A stretch of DNA of 64,000 bases, from positions 1 to 64,000 of the forward strand of contig CAVWCW010000005.1 of the NCBI GenBank assembly GCA_963753615.1, in the 5' to 3' direction. Under the pieces are notes generated by a model. The model was given only the letters and a program-made list of their open reading frames with translations. It did not search any database and was not told the origin of the DNA. This stretch comes from CAVWCW01 sp963753615 (GTDB taxonomy: Bacteria > Pseudomonadota > Gammaproteobacteria > Chromatiales > Chromatiaceae). Position numbers and translations under genes: made by a program. Positions 8,254-17,051 of the stretch are shown here, piece by piece (position 1 is the first letter of the stretch; each line of letters starts with the position of its first letter).

Positions 8254-9759
8254 TTACTTCACCAACTCGATCTCACTGGGCCGCCACTTCTTGTCATACC
8301 AGGCCTGCAGCGGGCCATAGATGCGCCACAGCATGTTCCAGCCCTTGCTGGGATCTGTCTGGATCCAGTTCACGTTTCCATCGGGCTTTTTGGGGCCGAT
8401 GTAGACGTCGTAGGAGCCGTCTGCATTCTTGACAGTTGCCTTATCGATACTGGTGACGCCCGGATAGGGATTGTCGGTCTGCAGCAGGGAACGGGTCTGG
8501 TTGTCGTAGACGGTGATATCCCAGAAACGCTTGGCCGGAATCTTGGTCGGGATGTGGATCTTATAGGTCTTGCTGCCATCCAGATCATTGCCTTCGGAAT
8601 CGCGCAGACCGATCACGTAAGATGAGCCGGCACCAACCGGAGGCTTGACCATCGCCGGGGTGATACCGGTGGCGTAGAAGTGGAAGCGGACCCGATCATC
8701 GATCAGGCTGACGCCGTCATGTTCGAATGCGTAACTGCCACCGGCAAACCCGACCTCCCAGCTCTTGCTGCCAGGCCACATCACAACACTCTCGTCACGG
8801 TTCCGCCATATAATGGATCGCTGTGCGGCGGTGCCCACCTTTGCGGCATCAGCCAAGATCTTCTTCATCCGCGCATCGGGTTTGAAAGGTTTCCCTTTCT
8901 CAATGCCGATTGCAGCCAGCAGCCCGAGCACCTCAGCATCCTGAGCCGCGTTTGGCTCTTCCTGAACGGTCGTGTTGACCTCTTCGAAGAAAGTATGGTC
9001 CTGGGCGTGCAGCGTGCTGAAATCCTGCATGGCCGTGTTGACCCATTTCACTTCCTTGGGCTCACTACCCAGCGGGTAGAGGCGGAATTTCTCTTTCATG
9101 TTCTTCACCACCGGAGCGGGGTCGAAGTTTTCCATAAAGCCGCGCATCGCCAGCCAGTGGCCGTTGGTCTTGGATTCTCTGATGAGATAGCCGTCGGGGA
9201 GTTCACCCTTATAGCCCGGCGGAACCAGCAGGTACTTGCCGCCCTTGCCCTTGTCCTCTCCCGCGTCGCCAAAGTCGGTCAGGTAATGGAACCAGGCGTC
9301 ATCGATAATACCGAGTACGTTGGGTGGGGTTTCCATCACCATCGGGCCGTCTGTGAGATCGATCCACATAAAGGTGTAGACAACGGTGGTGTTTCCCGTC
9401 AGGAGCAAACCCTTGGAGTCCAGCCGCCCGTCCCAGTAAATCATGGTCTCGTTATCCGGGCCCCACTTCTGGATGCCCTTGCGGAAGCCTTGTAGCGAGG
9501 CCGCCGGAGTGGTCATGATCATGACCTCCACGGCACGAGCGAAATCGAGCTGATCCCAGATCTTCTGCGCGGTCTCTTTGGTGGGTACACCATCGACGAA
9601 ATTCAGGGTGCCAATGCTTGTTTCCATCTTGTCGGGTGTGATGACACTCGCCGGGATGTCGGTGCTGTACTTCATCTTGGGCGGTTCCGCCTGGGCTGTG
9701 GTGGCGAACGCGCTAAGAAGCGCGCTAATGAGTATGTGTTTTGCTTTCATAGTGGTCAT
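8254..9759 (-). CDS. DUF1254/DUF1214 exported protein, copy 4
   Basis: An intact 501-residue copy with start ATG 9759; a second ATG three codons in (9750) is equally plausible. The signal peptide ends ATTAQA-EPPKMKY. It shares the ASVITPDKMETSIGTLNFVD block, DKGKGGKYLLVPPGYKGELP, KGKPFKPDARMKKIL, a FWDITVYDNQTRSLLQTDNP core and the tail WRPSEIELVK. Its start (PPKMKYSTDIPASVITPDKM) is closer to the truncated fifth copy at 10859-11104 than to copies 2 and 3. It is 79 bases upstream of copy 3, in the same direction, and is probably co-transcribed with it. Confidence 0.9.
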   Translation of the reverse strand: MTTMKAKHILISALLSAFATTAQAEPPKMKYSTDIPASVITPDKMETSIGTLNFVDGVPTKETAQKIWDQLDFARAVEVMIMTTPAASLQGFRKGIQKWGPDNETMIYWDGRLDSKGLLLTGNTTVVYTFMWIDLTDGPMVMETPPNVLGIIDDAWFHYLTDFGDAGEDKGKGGKYLLVPPGYKGELPDGYLIRESKTNGHWLAMRGFMENFDPAPVVKNMKEKFRLYPLGSEPKEVKWVNTAMQDFSTLHAQDHTFFEEVNTTVQEEPNAAQDAEVLGLLAAIGIEKGKPFKPDARMKKILADAAKVGTAAQRSIIWRNRDESVVMWPGSKSWEVGFAGGSYAFEHDGVSLIDDRVRFHFYATGITPAMVKPPVGAGSSYVIGLRDSEGNDLDGSKTYKIHIPTKIPAKRFWDITVYDNQTRSLLQTDNPYPGVTSIDKATVKNADGSYDVYIGPKKPDGNVNWIQTDPSKGWNMLWRIYGPLQAWYDKKWRPSEIELVK

Positions 9760-9778
9760 CCGTATTGGGTTAGGTTGT

Positions 9779-9811
9779 TTACTTTACGAGCTCAATCTCG
9801 TCGGTTCGGCG
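9779..9811 (-). pseudogene. C-terminal tail remnant of a DUF1254 gene
   Basis: The minus strand reads RRTDEIELVK then a TAA stop. This matches the conserved RPSEIELVK tail of copies 2-4 in content, reading frame and stop position. Upstream sequence reads SGPRRSS, perhaps a degraded YGP motif, and then loses similarity. It probably belonged to the gene whose N-terminus survives at 10859-11104. Confidence 0.6.
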
Positions 9812-9920
9812 AGAAGAGCGTCGAGGTCCCGAGGACGGGTCAGCCGCAACCGGTCAGGACCCGAATGAAAATCGATTTCGTCTTCATTGCAGACGCCTCC
9901 CGATGGCTCATGAACCTGGT

Positions 9921-10862
9921 CTATTTAAAGAGATCGGCAAGCTTGTTCTGCACGACCGGCGTGATGGTGAACTTCAATAGCCAGTCGGGTCCGAACGCGT
10001 CCGGTTGCTCGACGAAGTACTGCACCTGAGCAGAGAACTTCCAGGGCCTCCCACCGAGCTTCGTCGTCTTGGCCAATCCCACCCCGAGGGGCAGCGTCAG
10101 GGCCTGATCACTGTCGGCCTTCCAGTCGTAGGTTATGATCGGGGAAGAAGCGATCTGCCAGCCTTTGCCGAGACCATAGGCATAGAAGTACTGCGCGGTC
10201 ATCGCGCTGTAGCTCTGGTCGTCCCAACCGCCGAGATCCCACTGATTACTGACCAGTGCGCCCACCAGCCCCCATTCCCTTATGACACCACCGAACAGCT
10301 CCGGACCCAGCCGCCACTGCTTGCCGGCCAGGTCGGAATCGGTCGCCGTGGGCAGCGTTCCGGCGGCACCGAGACCCCAAAGAAAACCTGCTTTTTTGGT
10401 CTTCATTTCGGTGCCGGCATAGACCAGATCGAATGTAATGTCTCCAAGGGCGAGGTCCGCGTTGTCGAACTTTCCCTTGCTCGCATCGAACACCGGTTGG
10501 TCGAACAGCACCGGGACGGCGGGCCGGAAGATCATCCGGCGGCCCTTATCGCCAACCGGAAACGGCAGGGTCGGCTGAAAGATCATCGACCAGGCGTCCT
10601 GGTCACCCGCGTCCGGGAGATCCCCTTTGAACGTCTGGTACTGGAGATTGAAATTCAGGCTAGCCAGGGAACCGGCCGGGTTGGACAGCTCCTTCGCTAT
10701 CTCGTCCGCGCTCTTGCCGCCCTGCCCGCTCGGAGCTGCCGGAGAACCGCCCTCATCTTGTGCTGCCGGGACACTGCCGCATGCCATCGCAAGCGTCAGC
10801 AGGACGGCTGCGGATTGCCGGGTCATCGCCCAGTCACACTTTGATTTACTTGGTGCATTCAC
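9921..10862 (-). CDS. Neuromedin-U-type outer membrane protein
   Basis: A 313-residue protein with GTG 10862 as start (AGGACGG just upstream; an ATG at 10826 is the alternative). The signal peptide core AAVLLTLAMACGSVPA is followed by a Gly/Ser/Pro-rich linker and a helix (KSADEIAKELSNPAGSLASL). Then come amphipathic strands: NFNLQYQTFKGDLPDAGDQD, MIFQPTLPFPVGDKGRRMIF, GDITFDLVYA, GLGAAGTLPTATDSDLAGKQ, GPELFGGVIREWGLVGALVS. The last residues are TPVVQNKLADLFK. This is the pattern of bacterial proteins loosely labelled neuromedin U, which are predicted beta-barrels and often neighbours of DUF1254 genes. It occupies the place where the middle of a fifth DUF1254 gene would be. Confidence 0.78.
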   Translation of the reverse strand: MNAPSKSKCDWAMTRQSAAVLLTLAMACGSVPAAQDEGGSPAAPSGQGGKSADEIAKELSNPAGSLASLNFNLQYQTFKGDLPDAGDQDAWSMIFQPTLPFPVGDKGRRMIFRPAVPVLFDQPVFDASKGKFDNADLALGDITFDLVYAGTEMKTKKAGFLWGLGAAGTLPTATDSDLAGKQWRLGPELFGGVIREWGLVGALVSNQWDLGGWDDQSYSAMTAQYFYAYGLGKGWQIASSPIITYDWKADSDQALTLPLGVGLAKTTKLGGRPWKFSAQVQYFVEQPDAFGPDWLLKFTITPVVQNKLADLFK

Positions 10863-11104
10863 GTTGTTTCCGTCCTCAAGCAATTTTGAAAATCGAGCTG
10901 GCCCCAGACTTTCTGCACCGACGCTTCGGTGGGAGCGCTGTCGACGAAATGCAGGGTGCCGATGGGTGTCTCCACGTCATCGGCTGTGATGACGTCGGGT
11001 GGAATTTCGGTGGTGTACTTCATCTTGGGCGGTTGCGCCGCAATCGGCCCTTCCCGCGGGGCCGAGTCGTTGGTAGGGAGAATCATTGCACCGGCGGCGA
11101 TCAC
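10859..11104 (-). pseudogene. N-terminal fragment of a fifth DUF1254 gene
   Basis: Eighty-one codons include AAQPPKMKYTTEIPPDVITA and DDVETPIGTLHFVDSAPTEA, then SVQKVWGQLDFQ. This is clearly the first mature segment of a DUF1254 protein like copy 4, then random residues (NCLRTETT) and a stop. The usual signal peptide is weak here (GAMILPTNDSAPREGPI). Its GTG overlaps the stop of the small upstream gene by two bases, and its stop lies within the start of the outer-membrane gene. About 400 codons are missing. Confidence 0.75.
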
Positions 11105-11364
11105 GACCGGGTCTCTTCCGACCGCGTAAGCAGCTCGACGGACAAGACGACCAGATGCAGTCCGTACAGTGCATCCAAGGCGCCGCTCAAGCCCGCCTGA
11201 TCGCGGACTCGCAGTAGCAGGCCGGTGGTGCCCGGACTGCGTGCCTCGATCCGGGCATCGCCGAGGTCCTCGGCCATGCGCTCATCCAGATGACCCCCGA
11301 CCGCAATGCGATAGACTGCTGGTTCGCCGAAGCCCAAGCCTTGGAAATGGTCTGACTGGTCCAA
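11101..11364 (-). CDS. Small cytoplasmic hypothetical protein (binding-fold family)
   Basis: Eighty-seven residues: GFGEPAVYRIAVGGHLDERM, AEDLGDARIEARSPGTTGLL and RVRDQAGLSGALDALYGLHL, then VVLSVELL. The pattern YRIxVxGHLDxR...DQAxLxGxLxxLxxLxLxLLSVE is a recurrent family of about 75-residue bacterial proteins. They are annotated hypothetical and often found near stress or regulatory genes; I recall the pattern but no function. The fold looks like a beta-alpha-beta unit. Its stop codon overlaps the start of the DUF1254 fragment. Confidence 0.6.
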   Translation of the reverse strand: MDQSDHFQGLGFGEPAVYRIAVGGHLDERMAEDLGDARIEARSPGTTGLLLRVRDQAGLSGALDALYGLHLVVLSVELLTRSEETRS

Positions 11365-11564
11365 CTGGAAGTCCGCCGGTTACGCCGCACCCCGACGGTA
11401 CGGCTTACGCTGACGGTAACTCTACTGGCCGCCGCCGGATACCGCTTCTCTTGAAATAAGGGGGATATAAGGGGGGACCGCAGGTGGGTGTCAAAGCCGG
11501 CCAGAACCCCGTTGGTACGATGCAGGCCGCCAAGATCGGCAACCGCAGCGGTCTTCGTTGTCGA

Positions 11565-13169
11565 TCACAACAAACCCGCTTGCTTCAACCCGGCGATCTC
11601 GTTCGGCAAGGCGAATTTTCCGATGTCGTCCATGCTCAGCCGCGGGCGAATCCGGCGCGCATCGTCCAGCGCCTCACGGGCACCCGTAATGTCGCCGGAC
11701 ACACTGTGGGCGATAGCGAGCACCACGCGGGGCAGGAAGATTTTGTCGTCGGATCGGCAGGCCCATTGCGCCGCCTCGATGGCTTCGGAAACGCGCCCGA
11801 AGCTGAGCAGGCCGCGTGCCATTAAGGCCCCCCAGGCGGCCAGGCGATTGTCCCGCGGACTGATGCGGATGCCCTGGCGCATGTGCTCGATTCCCTCCTC
11901 CTCGCCGAGTTGCAGCAGGGCCGCGCCCAGGGCGGCCCGGGCCTGGGCGTTGCTGGGATCCAGCTCCACCGCACGCCGCAGCATGCCGATCCCGCGGTGG
12001 TGCTCACCCATGTCGGCCAGGGCGCAGCCTACATAGCCGAGGACATCGGAGTCCTGGCTGTCCAGGTCGACCGCCCGCTCGGCGGCGGCGAGAGCCTCCT
12101 CGCGCCAGCCGTCACCGGCGACCAGTCCGACCAGGTGGCCAATGGCCAGGATCAGAGCCAGATAGGCGTGGGCGAAGGCCAGCTCCGGGTCACGGGCGAT
12201 GGCCTGGCGCATCAGGTCGGCGCACTCACCGAAGCTCTCCTCGCTCCAGCCCTTCTGCCCCAGGATGGCGTGTCCCTGCCGGTACAGGGACCAGGCGCCG
12301 AGATCGACGGGACGACGCTTTCGCAGTGTGATCAGCTCGGCGCGGCTGAGCTCGGGCTCGATGTGGCTGATGATCCCGCGCACCAGGTCATCTTGAAGTT
12401 CCTCCAGCCGGTCGGCCGGGATCTCGGCGCGGTCTGCCCAGAGCAGGCGTTCGCTCGTCGTCTCCAAGAGCTGCACGGATACTCGCAGGCGATTTGCGGT
12501 CTCCCACACCGAGCCCTCCACCAGATAGTCGACACCCAGTTCCTCCCTGATCTGACGGATACCGACTTCCCGGCCCCGGTAACGCTCGGTGGAGTTGCGG
12601 GAAACCACCAGAAAGCCCGGAATGCGGGCCAGCTGGATACCGATGTCCTCCCCCAGCACCCCCGCGGTCCAGGCGATAGCGTCGTTCCCGAGGCTGTGGG
12701 AGAAAGGCAGGACAGCCAGGGACGGACGATCTGGGTGCAAGCCCGGCTCGCGGGGGAACAGGCAGGCGCCATCGACGTCCGCGCTCCCCTCGATGACACC
12801 GCGCATGATGATGCCCCCGTGGGGGGCAGCCGCAGCGGTCGCTGGTGTGTCGGGCTCCGGTTGCTCCTTCACCTCGGCGACGAAGCGGTAACCGCGCCGG
12901 TTGAAGGTGGCTATGCAGCTCTGGGAGCTGCCGCTGTCTCCAAGCGCGTGACGGGCGGCCTTGACGCAACTGCTGAGCGTCGATTCGGTAACGACGCGAC
13001 CGGCCCAGAGCTCGTCGAGAAGCTCTCGGCGGCTTACGATACGGTCCCTGTGCCTCGCGAGATAGACCAGCAGATCGAACACCTGGGGCTCCACCGGATG
13101 AGGCTCGCCGCCTCGCCGGAGTTCGAACAAGGCAGTGTCGAGCTCGTAGTCGCCAAAGGCAATGCGCAT
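11565..13169 (-). CDS. Winged-helix (OmpR/CadC-type) regulator with TolB-like and TPR domains
   Basis: A 534-residue protein, start chosen at ATG 13169 (MRIAFGDYELDTALFELRRG) because the family begins there; longer starts add an unrelated leader. Residues 1-100 are a Trans_Reg_C winged helix (FDLLVYLARHRDRIVSRREL, ESTLSSCVKAARHALGD, RRGYRFVAEV). About 130-290 is the TolB-like/adenylate-cyclase-associated segment (PSLAVLPFSHSLGNDAIAWT, VDYLVEGSVWETANRLRVSV). The rest is TPR-like repeats (AIARDPELAFAHAYLALILA, AVDLDSQDSDVLGYVGCALA, AVELDPSNAQARAALGAALL). No transmembrane helix is visible, so it is a soluble regulator with an unknown input. It is divergent from the small membrane gene at 13334, its likely target. 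Confidence 0.85.
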   Translation of the reverse strand: MRIAFGDYELDTALFELRRGGEPHPVEPQVFDLLVYLARHRDRIVSRRELLDELWAGRVVTESTLSSCVKAARHALGDSGSSQSCIATFNRRGYRFVAEVKEQPEPDTPATAAAAPHGGIIMRGVIEGSADVDGACLFPREPGLHPDRPSLAVLPFSHSLGNDAIAWTAGVLGEDIGIQLARIPGFLVVSRNSTERYRGREVGIRQIREELGVDYLVEGSVWETANRLRVSVQLLETTSERLLWADRAEIPADRLEELQDDLVRGIISHIEPELSRAELITLRKRRPVDLGAWSLYRQGHAILGQKGWSEESFGECADLMRQAIARDPELAFAHAYLALILAIGHLVGLVAGDGWREEALAAAERAVDLDSQDSDVLGYVGCALADMGEHHRGIGMLRRAVELDPSNAQARAALGAALLQLGEEEGIEHMRQGIRISPRDNRLAAWGALMARGLLSFGRVSEAIEAAQWACRSDDKIFLPRVVLAIAHSVSGDITGAREALDDARRIRPRLSMDDIGKFALPNEIAGLKQAGLL

Positions 13170-13333
13170 CGAACCGTTCCCCGTCGGCCTGACTTGGGAA
13201 GACCCTAGCAAACAATCTCCACAAAATCTCCATAAAACCTCCCCCGCGCCTCCAAGCGGGCCAGCCCCTGGCCAGCCAGACTTGTTACCAAGCGCAACTA
13301 CTAGCGCATCGACAACCGGTCAGGAACCTCGAC

Positions 13334-13738
13334 ATGAACGAAACCACGATTCGGACCTACTGGCTCATTACCGCTCTGTCCATTGCCGCCGGACTGCTCC
13401 TCTGGCCTCCCGTCCTGTTTCTGGCGATGGCGGCGACGTTGGTACATAGCCTGCATTTCCTGGCGCATGAACCAAAGCTCACGTCGTTCCCGATGCAGGT
13501 GCGAATCGGATTTCTGGGGCTGCTAGTCCTCGGTCAGGTGCCCTACTTCGGATGGGTGAACTGGATACAGCTCGCCGGCATCACGGCCCTGTTGACCACC
13601 GGTTACTGCCCCCTGGCCAGGATTCTGTCCCTGATGCCCTGGAACCGGACCCGGCCCATGAGCCGGAAGCTCTTCGCAAAGGCGATCTTCTCGCCACCCG
13701 TGGAAGGCAGCATCCTGCAGGTGGTCGCTCCCGAGTGA
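13334..13738 (+). CDS. Small integral membrane protein, unknown
   Basis: A 134-residue protein with three or four hydrophobic helices: TYWLITALSIAAGLLLWPPV, LFLAMAATLVHSLHFLA, IGFLGLLVLGQVPYFGWVNW and IQLAGITALLTTGYCPLARI. A basic C-terminus follows (MPWNRTRPMSRKLFAKAIFS). I do not recognise a named family. It lies 59 bases before the tautomerase gene and is divergent from the winged-helix regulator, so the two small genes may form one regulated transcript. Confidence 0.6.
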   Translation: MNETTIRTYWLITALSIAAGLLLWPPVLFLAMAATLVHSLHFLAHEPKLTSFPMQVRIGFLGLLVLGQVPYFGWVNWIQLAGITALLTTGYCPLARILSLMPWNRTRPMSRKLFAKAIFSPPVEGSILQVVAPE

Positions 13739-13796
13739 TCCTCGGAAAACCCTCTGCCGCTGCCGATTTCAATCAACTATCCAAAGGAGAACTCCC

Positions 13797-14018
13797 ATGC
13801 CGATGGTCAAAATCAGCGTTATCGAGAACGTATTCACCGACGAGCAGAAGCGCGAAATGATCGAAAAAGTTACGGACACCATGGTGTCCATCGAAGGGGA
13901 AGCCATGCGCGGCGTAACCTGGGTCCTCGTGGAGGAGGTCAAAGAGGGCAACTGGGGCATCGGTGGCCAGAGCCTCACGAGCGACGACGTACGCAGGATT
14001 CAGGCAGGTGCGGGCTGA
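13797..14018 (+). CDS. 4-oxalocrotonate tautomerase family protein
   Basis: A 73-residue protein. Met-Pro at the start gives the catalytic N-terminal proline after methionine removal, followed by MVKISVIENVFTDEQKREMI and EKVTDTMVSIEGEAMRGVTW, the beta-alpha-beta 4-OT unit. AAGGAGAACTCCC precedes the ATG. The residues after the core (VLVEEVKEGNWGIGGQSLTS) match the longer form often annotated tautomerase family. The natural substrate is not predictable from sequence. It is probably co-transcribed with the membrane protein. Confidence 0.88.
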   Translation: MPMVKISVIENVFTDEQKREMIEKVTDTMVSIEGEAMRGVTWVLVEEVKEGNWGIGGQSLTSDDVRRIQAGAG

Positions 14019-14135
14019 AGCCTGCCAAGTTGGAGGAAGGCGGAGTCCCCTGGCTCCGCCCTTCCCGTCTCCTGACGCCAGAACGAATTACCTATACCGT
14101 CCCCGGAACTACCGCCTCCGCCGCGTAAAGCTAAG

Positions 14136-16883
14136 TCAGCCAGCCGCCCTTAACTTGGCAACGGCCTCCCGGCGGCTGCCGACACCGAGCTTGCGATAGA
14201 TGTTTTTGAGGTGGAAATTCACCGTCTGGGCGGAGATGGACAGGCGATCGGCGATCTCCTTGTCGCGCAGGCGCTCGACCAATAGCTCGAGGATCTGCTC
14301 CTCGCGGACGGTGAGGTGCTCGGCAAGCCCCAAACCGGCTGCATCGCCTGCGGGCAGGGCGCCAACCGCCGGCCTTTCGACGGCGGCAGGCGGGGCCGCT
14401 TCCGGGAAGGCGGCGAGCAGCCAGTCGAAGTCGGACCGATCCTTCCGGCCCGCTCCCAGACGCTGCAGCAGCGCGGCCATGGCCGGACCGAGCTCGACGA
14501 ACGGCCAGACAGATCGGCCCGGCCGTGCAAGGGTCAAGGCCCGCTCCAACGCCGCGAGGGCGTCCTCGACTTGGCCCTGTTGCCGGTGCGCCTGGGCCTG
14601 CAGGGCGAGAATTCCAATAAGTTGGCCGTGATTGTGCTGGTCCTGGTTCAGCTCCGCGCACCCGCGCAGGCGCTCTTGCGCCGCGGCGAGGCTGGTCGAT
14701 GACCCCTCCGCGATCAACGCCCGGCAACGGGTCAGCGACGGGATCTCCAGCCACCAGAGCATGGCCTCTGGGGCTGGCGGCTGGTTCGACCGGACCCAAC
14801 CCACGGCGGGCTCTAGTCGCCCCTGCATGATGGCGAGTCGCGTCTCAACGGCGTCCGCGAGCGCCCAAAACTGGGGGTCATCCAGGGCAGCGACATACTC
14901 CCGGAGTAGCCGCAGGGTTGCCCCGGCGTCGTCCGATCGCCCGAGCGCCTGATAGGCGTATGCGAGCCCGGCGAACGAGTCCAGCGCAGCCCGCTTGTGG
15001 TGGATGTAGCGCTGCGAGACGGATCGCCCCAAGCACGGGACGGCCGCGTCCAACTCGTTGCGTTGCAGATGGATGTTCCCCTGGAGATAGTCGCACCAGG
15101 CCACGGCGTAGGCATAGTGACCGCTGTCGGCGACCTGCTTGAGCCTTCGGTTGGAAAGCTCGGCGGCGCCCAGGTCGCCCGCAATCAGGTGGATGAATAC
15201 GTAGGTGACGAGCAGGCGGGTCTTACGCAGATCATCCGGCAGCCGATAGGTCCCGAGAAGCCTGTCCAGACCCTGCAGGGCCTGCTCCTTGCGCCCGATC
15301 ATCTGGCTCGACAAGGCAAAGATGATCTCGGCCTGGGCCCGGGCCTCGTGGAACGAGGCAGGAAGCTGTTTCAGTGCCTCCTCGAGGTAGCGCAGACTGG
15401 CGGCGCCTTCACCGAGGAACATGGCGATGTAGCCGCGCATGAAGGAGACTTCGCCGCGGAGCGCGTCGCGGCCGGTGTCGCTGCCGAGCAGGGTCTCGAT
15501 TTGATCGAGAATCTGCGGAACGGCCTCGAACCGGAAGTGGAGAAAGTGCGTCCAGACACGCGCCAACAGCAGCTCGACGCGCTGCTGCACAACCGCTTCC
15601 GGCAGCTGCGCGAGCCACATATCCAGGATGTACCATTTGTCGGAGTCGAGGATGCCCTGCCTGTGCCGCTCGACGATCTCGGCCGCGCGGATGCTGTCCC
15701 CGGCCTTCAAGGCATGGCGGATCGCCTCGTCGGTCAAGCCCTGCTGCTCGAACCAGTCGCTGGCCCGGCGATGAAGCTCGGAAACAGCGGCAGGGTCCAG
15801 GGACTTCTCCAGTTCCACCCGCAGCAGGTCACCGAACAGATGATGGTAGCGAAACCACTCTCCCTGGTCGTCCAAAGCGATGCTGAACAGATGGCCGCCC
15901 TGCAGTGTTTGGATGAATTCCGAGCCGCGGAGCCCGGCCGCCGCCGGCTCGGCTTCGGGCCCGTTTTCGGCCCCGGTGTCTCCTTGGCCCAACGCATCGC
16001 AGACACCGGCGCAGAATCGCTCCAGGAGCGACGCCCGCAACAGACAATCTCTCAGCGCGGGCGGCTGAACGGCGATGACCTCCCGCAACAGGTAAGTCTG
16101 CGTCAGCTGGATCCCGCCGTGAAGCTTCCGCAGGAACCCATCCGGGTCTGGCGTATGACGCAACGCGAGCGATACCAGGCGCAGACCGACCGCCCAGCCC
16201 TCCAATTCCTTCTGCAGGTTGGCCAGCGCGTCGTCGCTGGCGCTAAATGCGAGCAGCGCCTGCAGCAGCATCCGGGTCTCGGCGTCGGTGAAACGCAGGT
16301 CCGTCAGCCGGATCTCGGTGAACCCCGCTTGGGCTCGCAATCTGGTAAGCCCGAGCGGCGGATCGCGCCGGGCAACGGTCACCAGATGCAGGCGCCTTGG
16401 CGGGTGCGCCAGCAGGAGGCGCATGAACTCGTGGACCTTGGAGTCGCCGCTAATCCGGTGGTAGTCGTCCAGAACCAGCACCAGTGGCGAGGTCAAAGCG
16501 TCCAGCTCGTTGATCAAGGCGTTGGCCAGAACGGATGTGGGCGGCGGCTCGGGCGCTCGCGCCATGTGCCTGGTCTGCGGACAGGCTCCCGGGACAACGG
16601 TCTCGACGGCGGCCACCAGGTAGTCTACGAACAGATCGACGGCACTTTCGCAGGGGTCCAGTGACAGCCAGGCACAGGAGATGCTCTGGGACGCGACCCA
16701 CTGGCTGACCAGCAGGCTCTTGCCGTAGCCGGCCGGCGCCGAAACCAAGGTCAGCGGCAACGCCAGGCCCAGATTCATCAGGTCGTGCAGACGCGGCCGG
16801 CACAGGAAATCCCCGGGCACCACCGGGCGGTGCAGCTTGGTCCGCAGAAGGGGGTCCTGGCTTGTCTGGGTGGGTTCCGACAT
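14136..16883 (-). CDS. MalT-type LuxR (LAL) transcriptional regulator
   Basis: A 915-residue protein with the full LAL layout. An N-terminal KLHRPVVPGDFLCRPRL motif leads into an NTPase with Walker A APAGYGKS at 49-56 and Walker B LVLVLDDYH near residue 145. A winged-helix/helical spacer follows (LLRASLLERFCAGVCDALGQ), then a TPR-like sensor region (about 390-800). The C-terminal LuxR helix-turn-helix is LTVREEQILELLVERLRDKE, IADRLSISAQTVNFHLKNIY, RKLGV. MalT relatives are ATP-dependent activators that bind an inducer in the TPR part. The inducer here is unknown. It converges on the tautomerase gene, 117 bases away. Confidence 0.92.
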   Translation of the reverse strand: MSEPTQTSQDPLLRTKLHRPVVPGDFLCRPRLHDLMNLGLALPLTLVSAPAGYGKSLLVSQWVASQSISCAWLSLDPCESAVDLFVDYLVAAVETVVPGACPQTRHMARAPEPPPTSVLANALINELDALTSPLVLVLDDYHRISGDSKVHEFMRLLLAHPPRRLHLVTVARRDPPLGLTRLRAQAGFTEIRLTDLRFTDAETRMLLQALLAFSASDDALANLQKELEGWAVGLRLVSLALRHTPDPDGFLRKLHGGIQLTQTYLLREVIAVQPPALRDCLLRASLLERFCAGVCDALGQGDTGAENGPEAEPAAAGLRGSEFIQTLQGGHLFSIALDDQGEWFRYHHLFGDLLRVELEKSLDPAAVSELHRRASDWFEQQGLTDEAIRHALKAGDSIRAAEIVERHRQGILDSDKWYILDMWLAQLPEAVVQQRVELLLARVWTHFLHFRFEAVPQILDQIETLLGSDTGRDALRGEVSFMRGYIAMFLGEGAASLRYLEEALKQLPASFHEARAQAEIIFALSSQMIGRKEQALQGLDRLLGTYRLPDDLRKTRLLVTYVFIHLIAGDLGAAELSNRRLKQVADSGHYAYAVAWCDYLQGNIHLQRNELDAAVPCLGRSVSQRYIHHKRAALDSFAGLAYAYQALGRSDDAGATLRLLREYVAALDDPQFWALADAVETRLAIMQGRLEPAVGWVRSNQPPAPEAMLWWLEIPSLTRCRALIAEGSSTSLAAAQERLRGCAELNQDQHNHGQLIGILALQAQAHRQQGQVEDALAALERALTLARPGRSVWPFVELGPAMAALLQRLGAGRKDRSDFDWLLAAFPEAAPPAAVERPAVGALPAGDAAGLGLAEHLTVREEQILELLVERLRDKEIADRLSISAQTVNFHLKNIYRKLGVGSRREAVAKLRAAG

Positions 16884-17051
16884 CGCGCGCCTCGCCGCAA
16901 TAGGTCTTTCATGATAACCGACCCCATTGGCAGGGCCAAAAGCGCGGTGTCATGTCGTCAGGCGGCGGCGGAACCCGAGGTTATTGCGCAAAAACTCGCC
17001 TCCAGCCTCGATCAGCCTGTCCACCTGCTCGGCGCTGAGATCAAAACACAA

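Noticed and set aside
14997..16664. 555-codon open frame opposite the MalT-type regulator
   Set aside because: Antisense shadow; no motif, Gln/Arg-rich composition.
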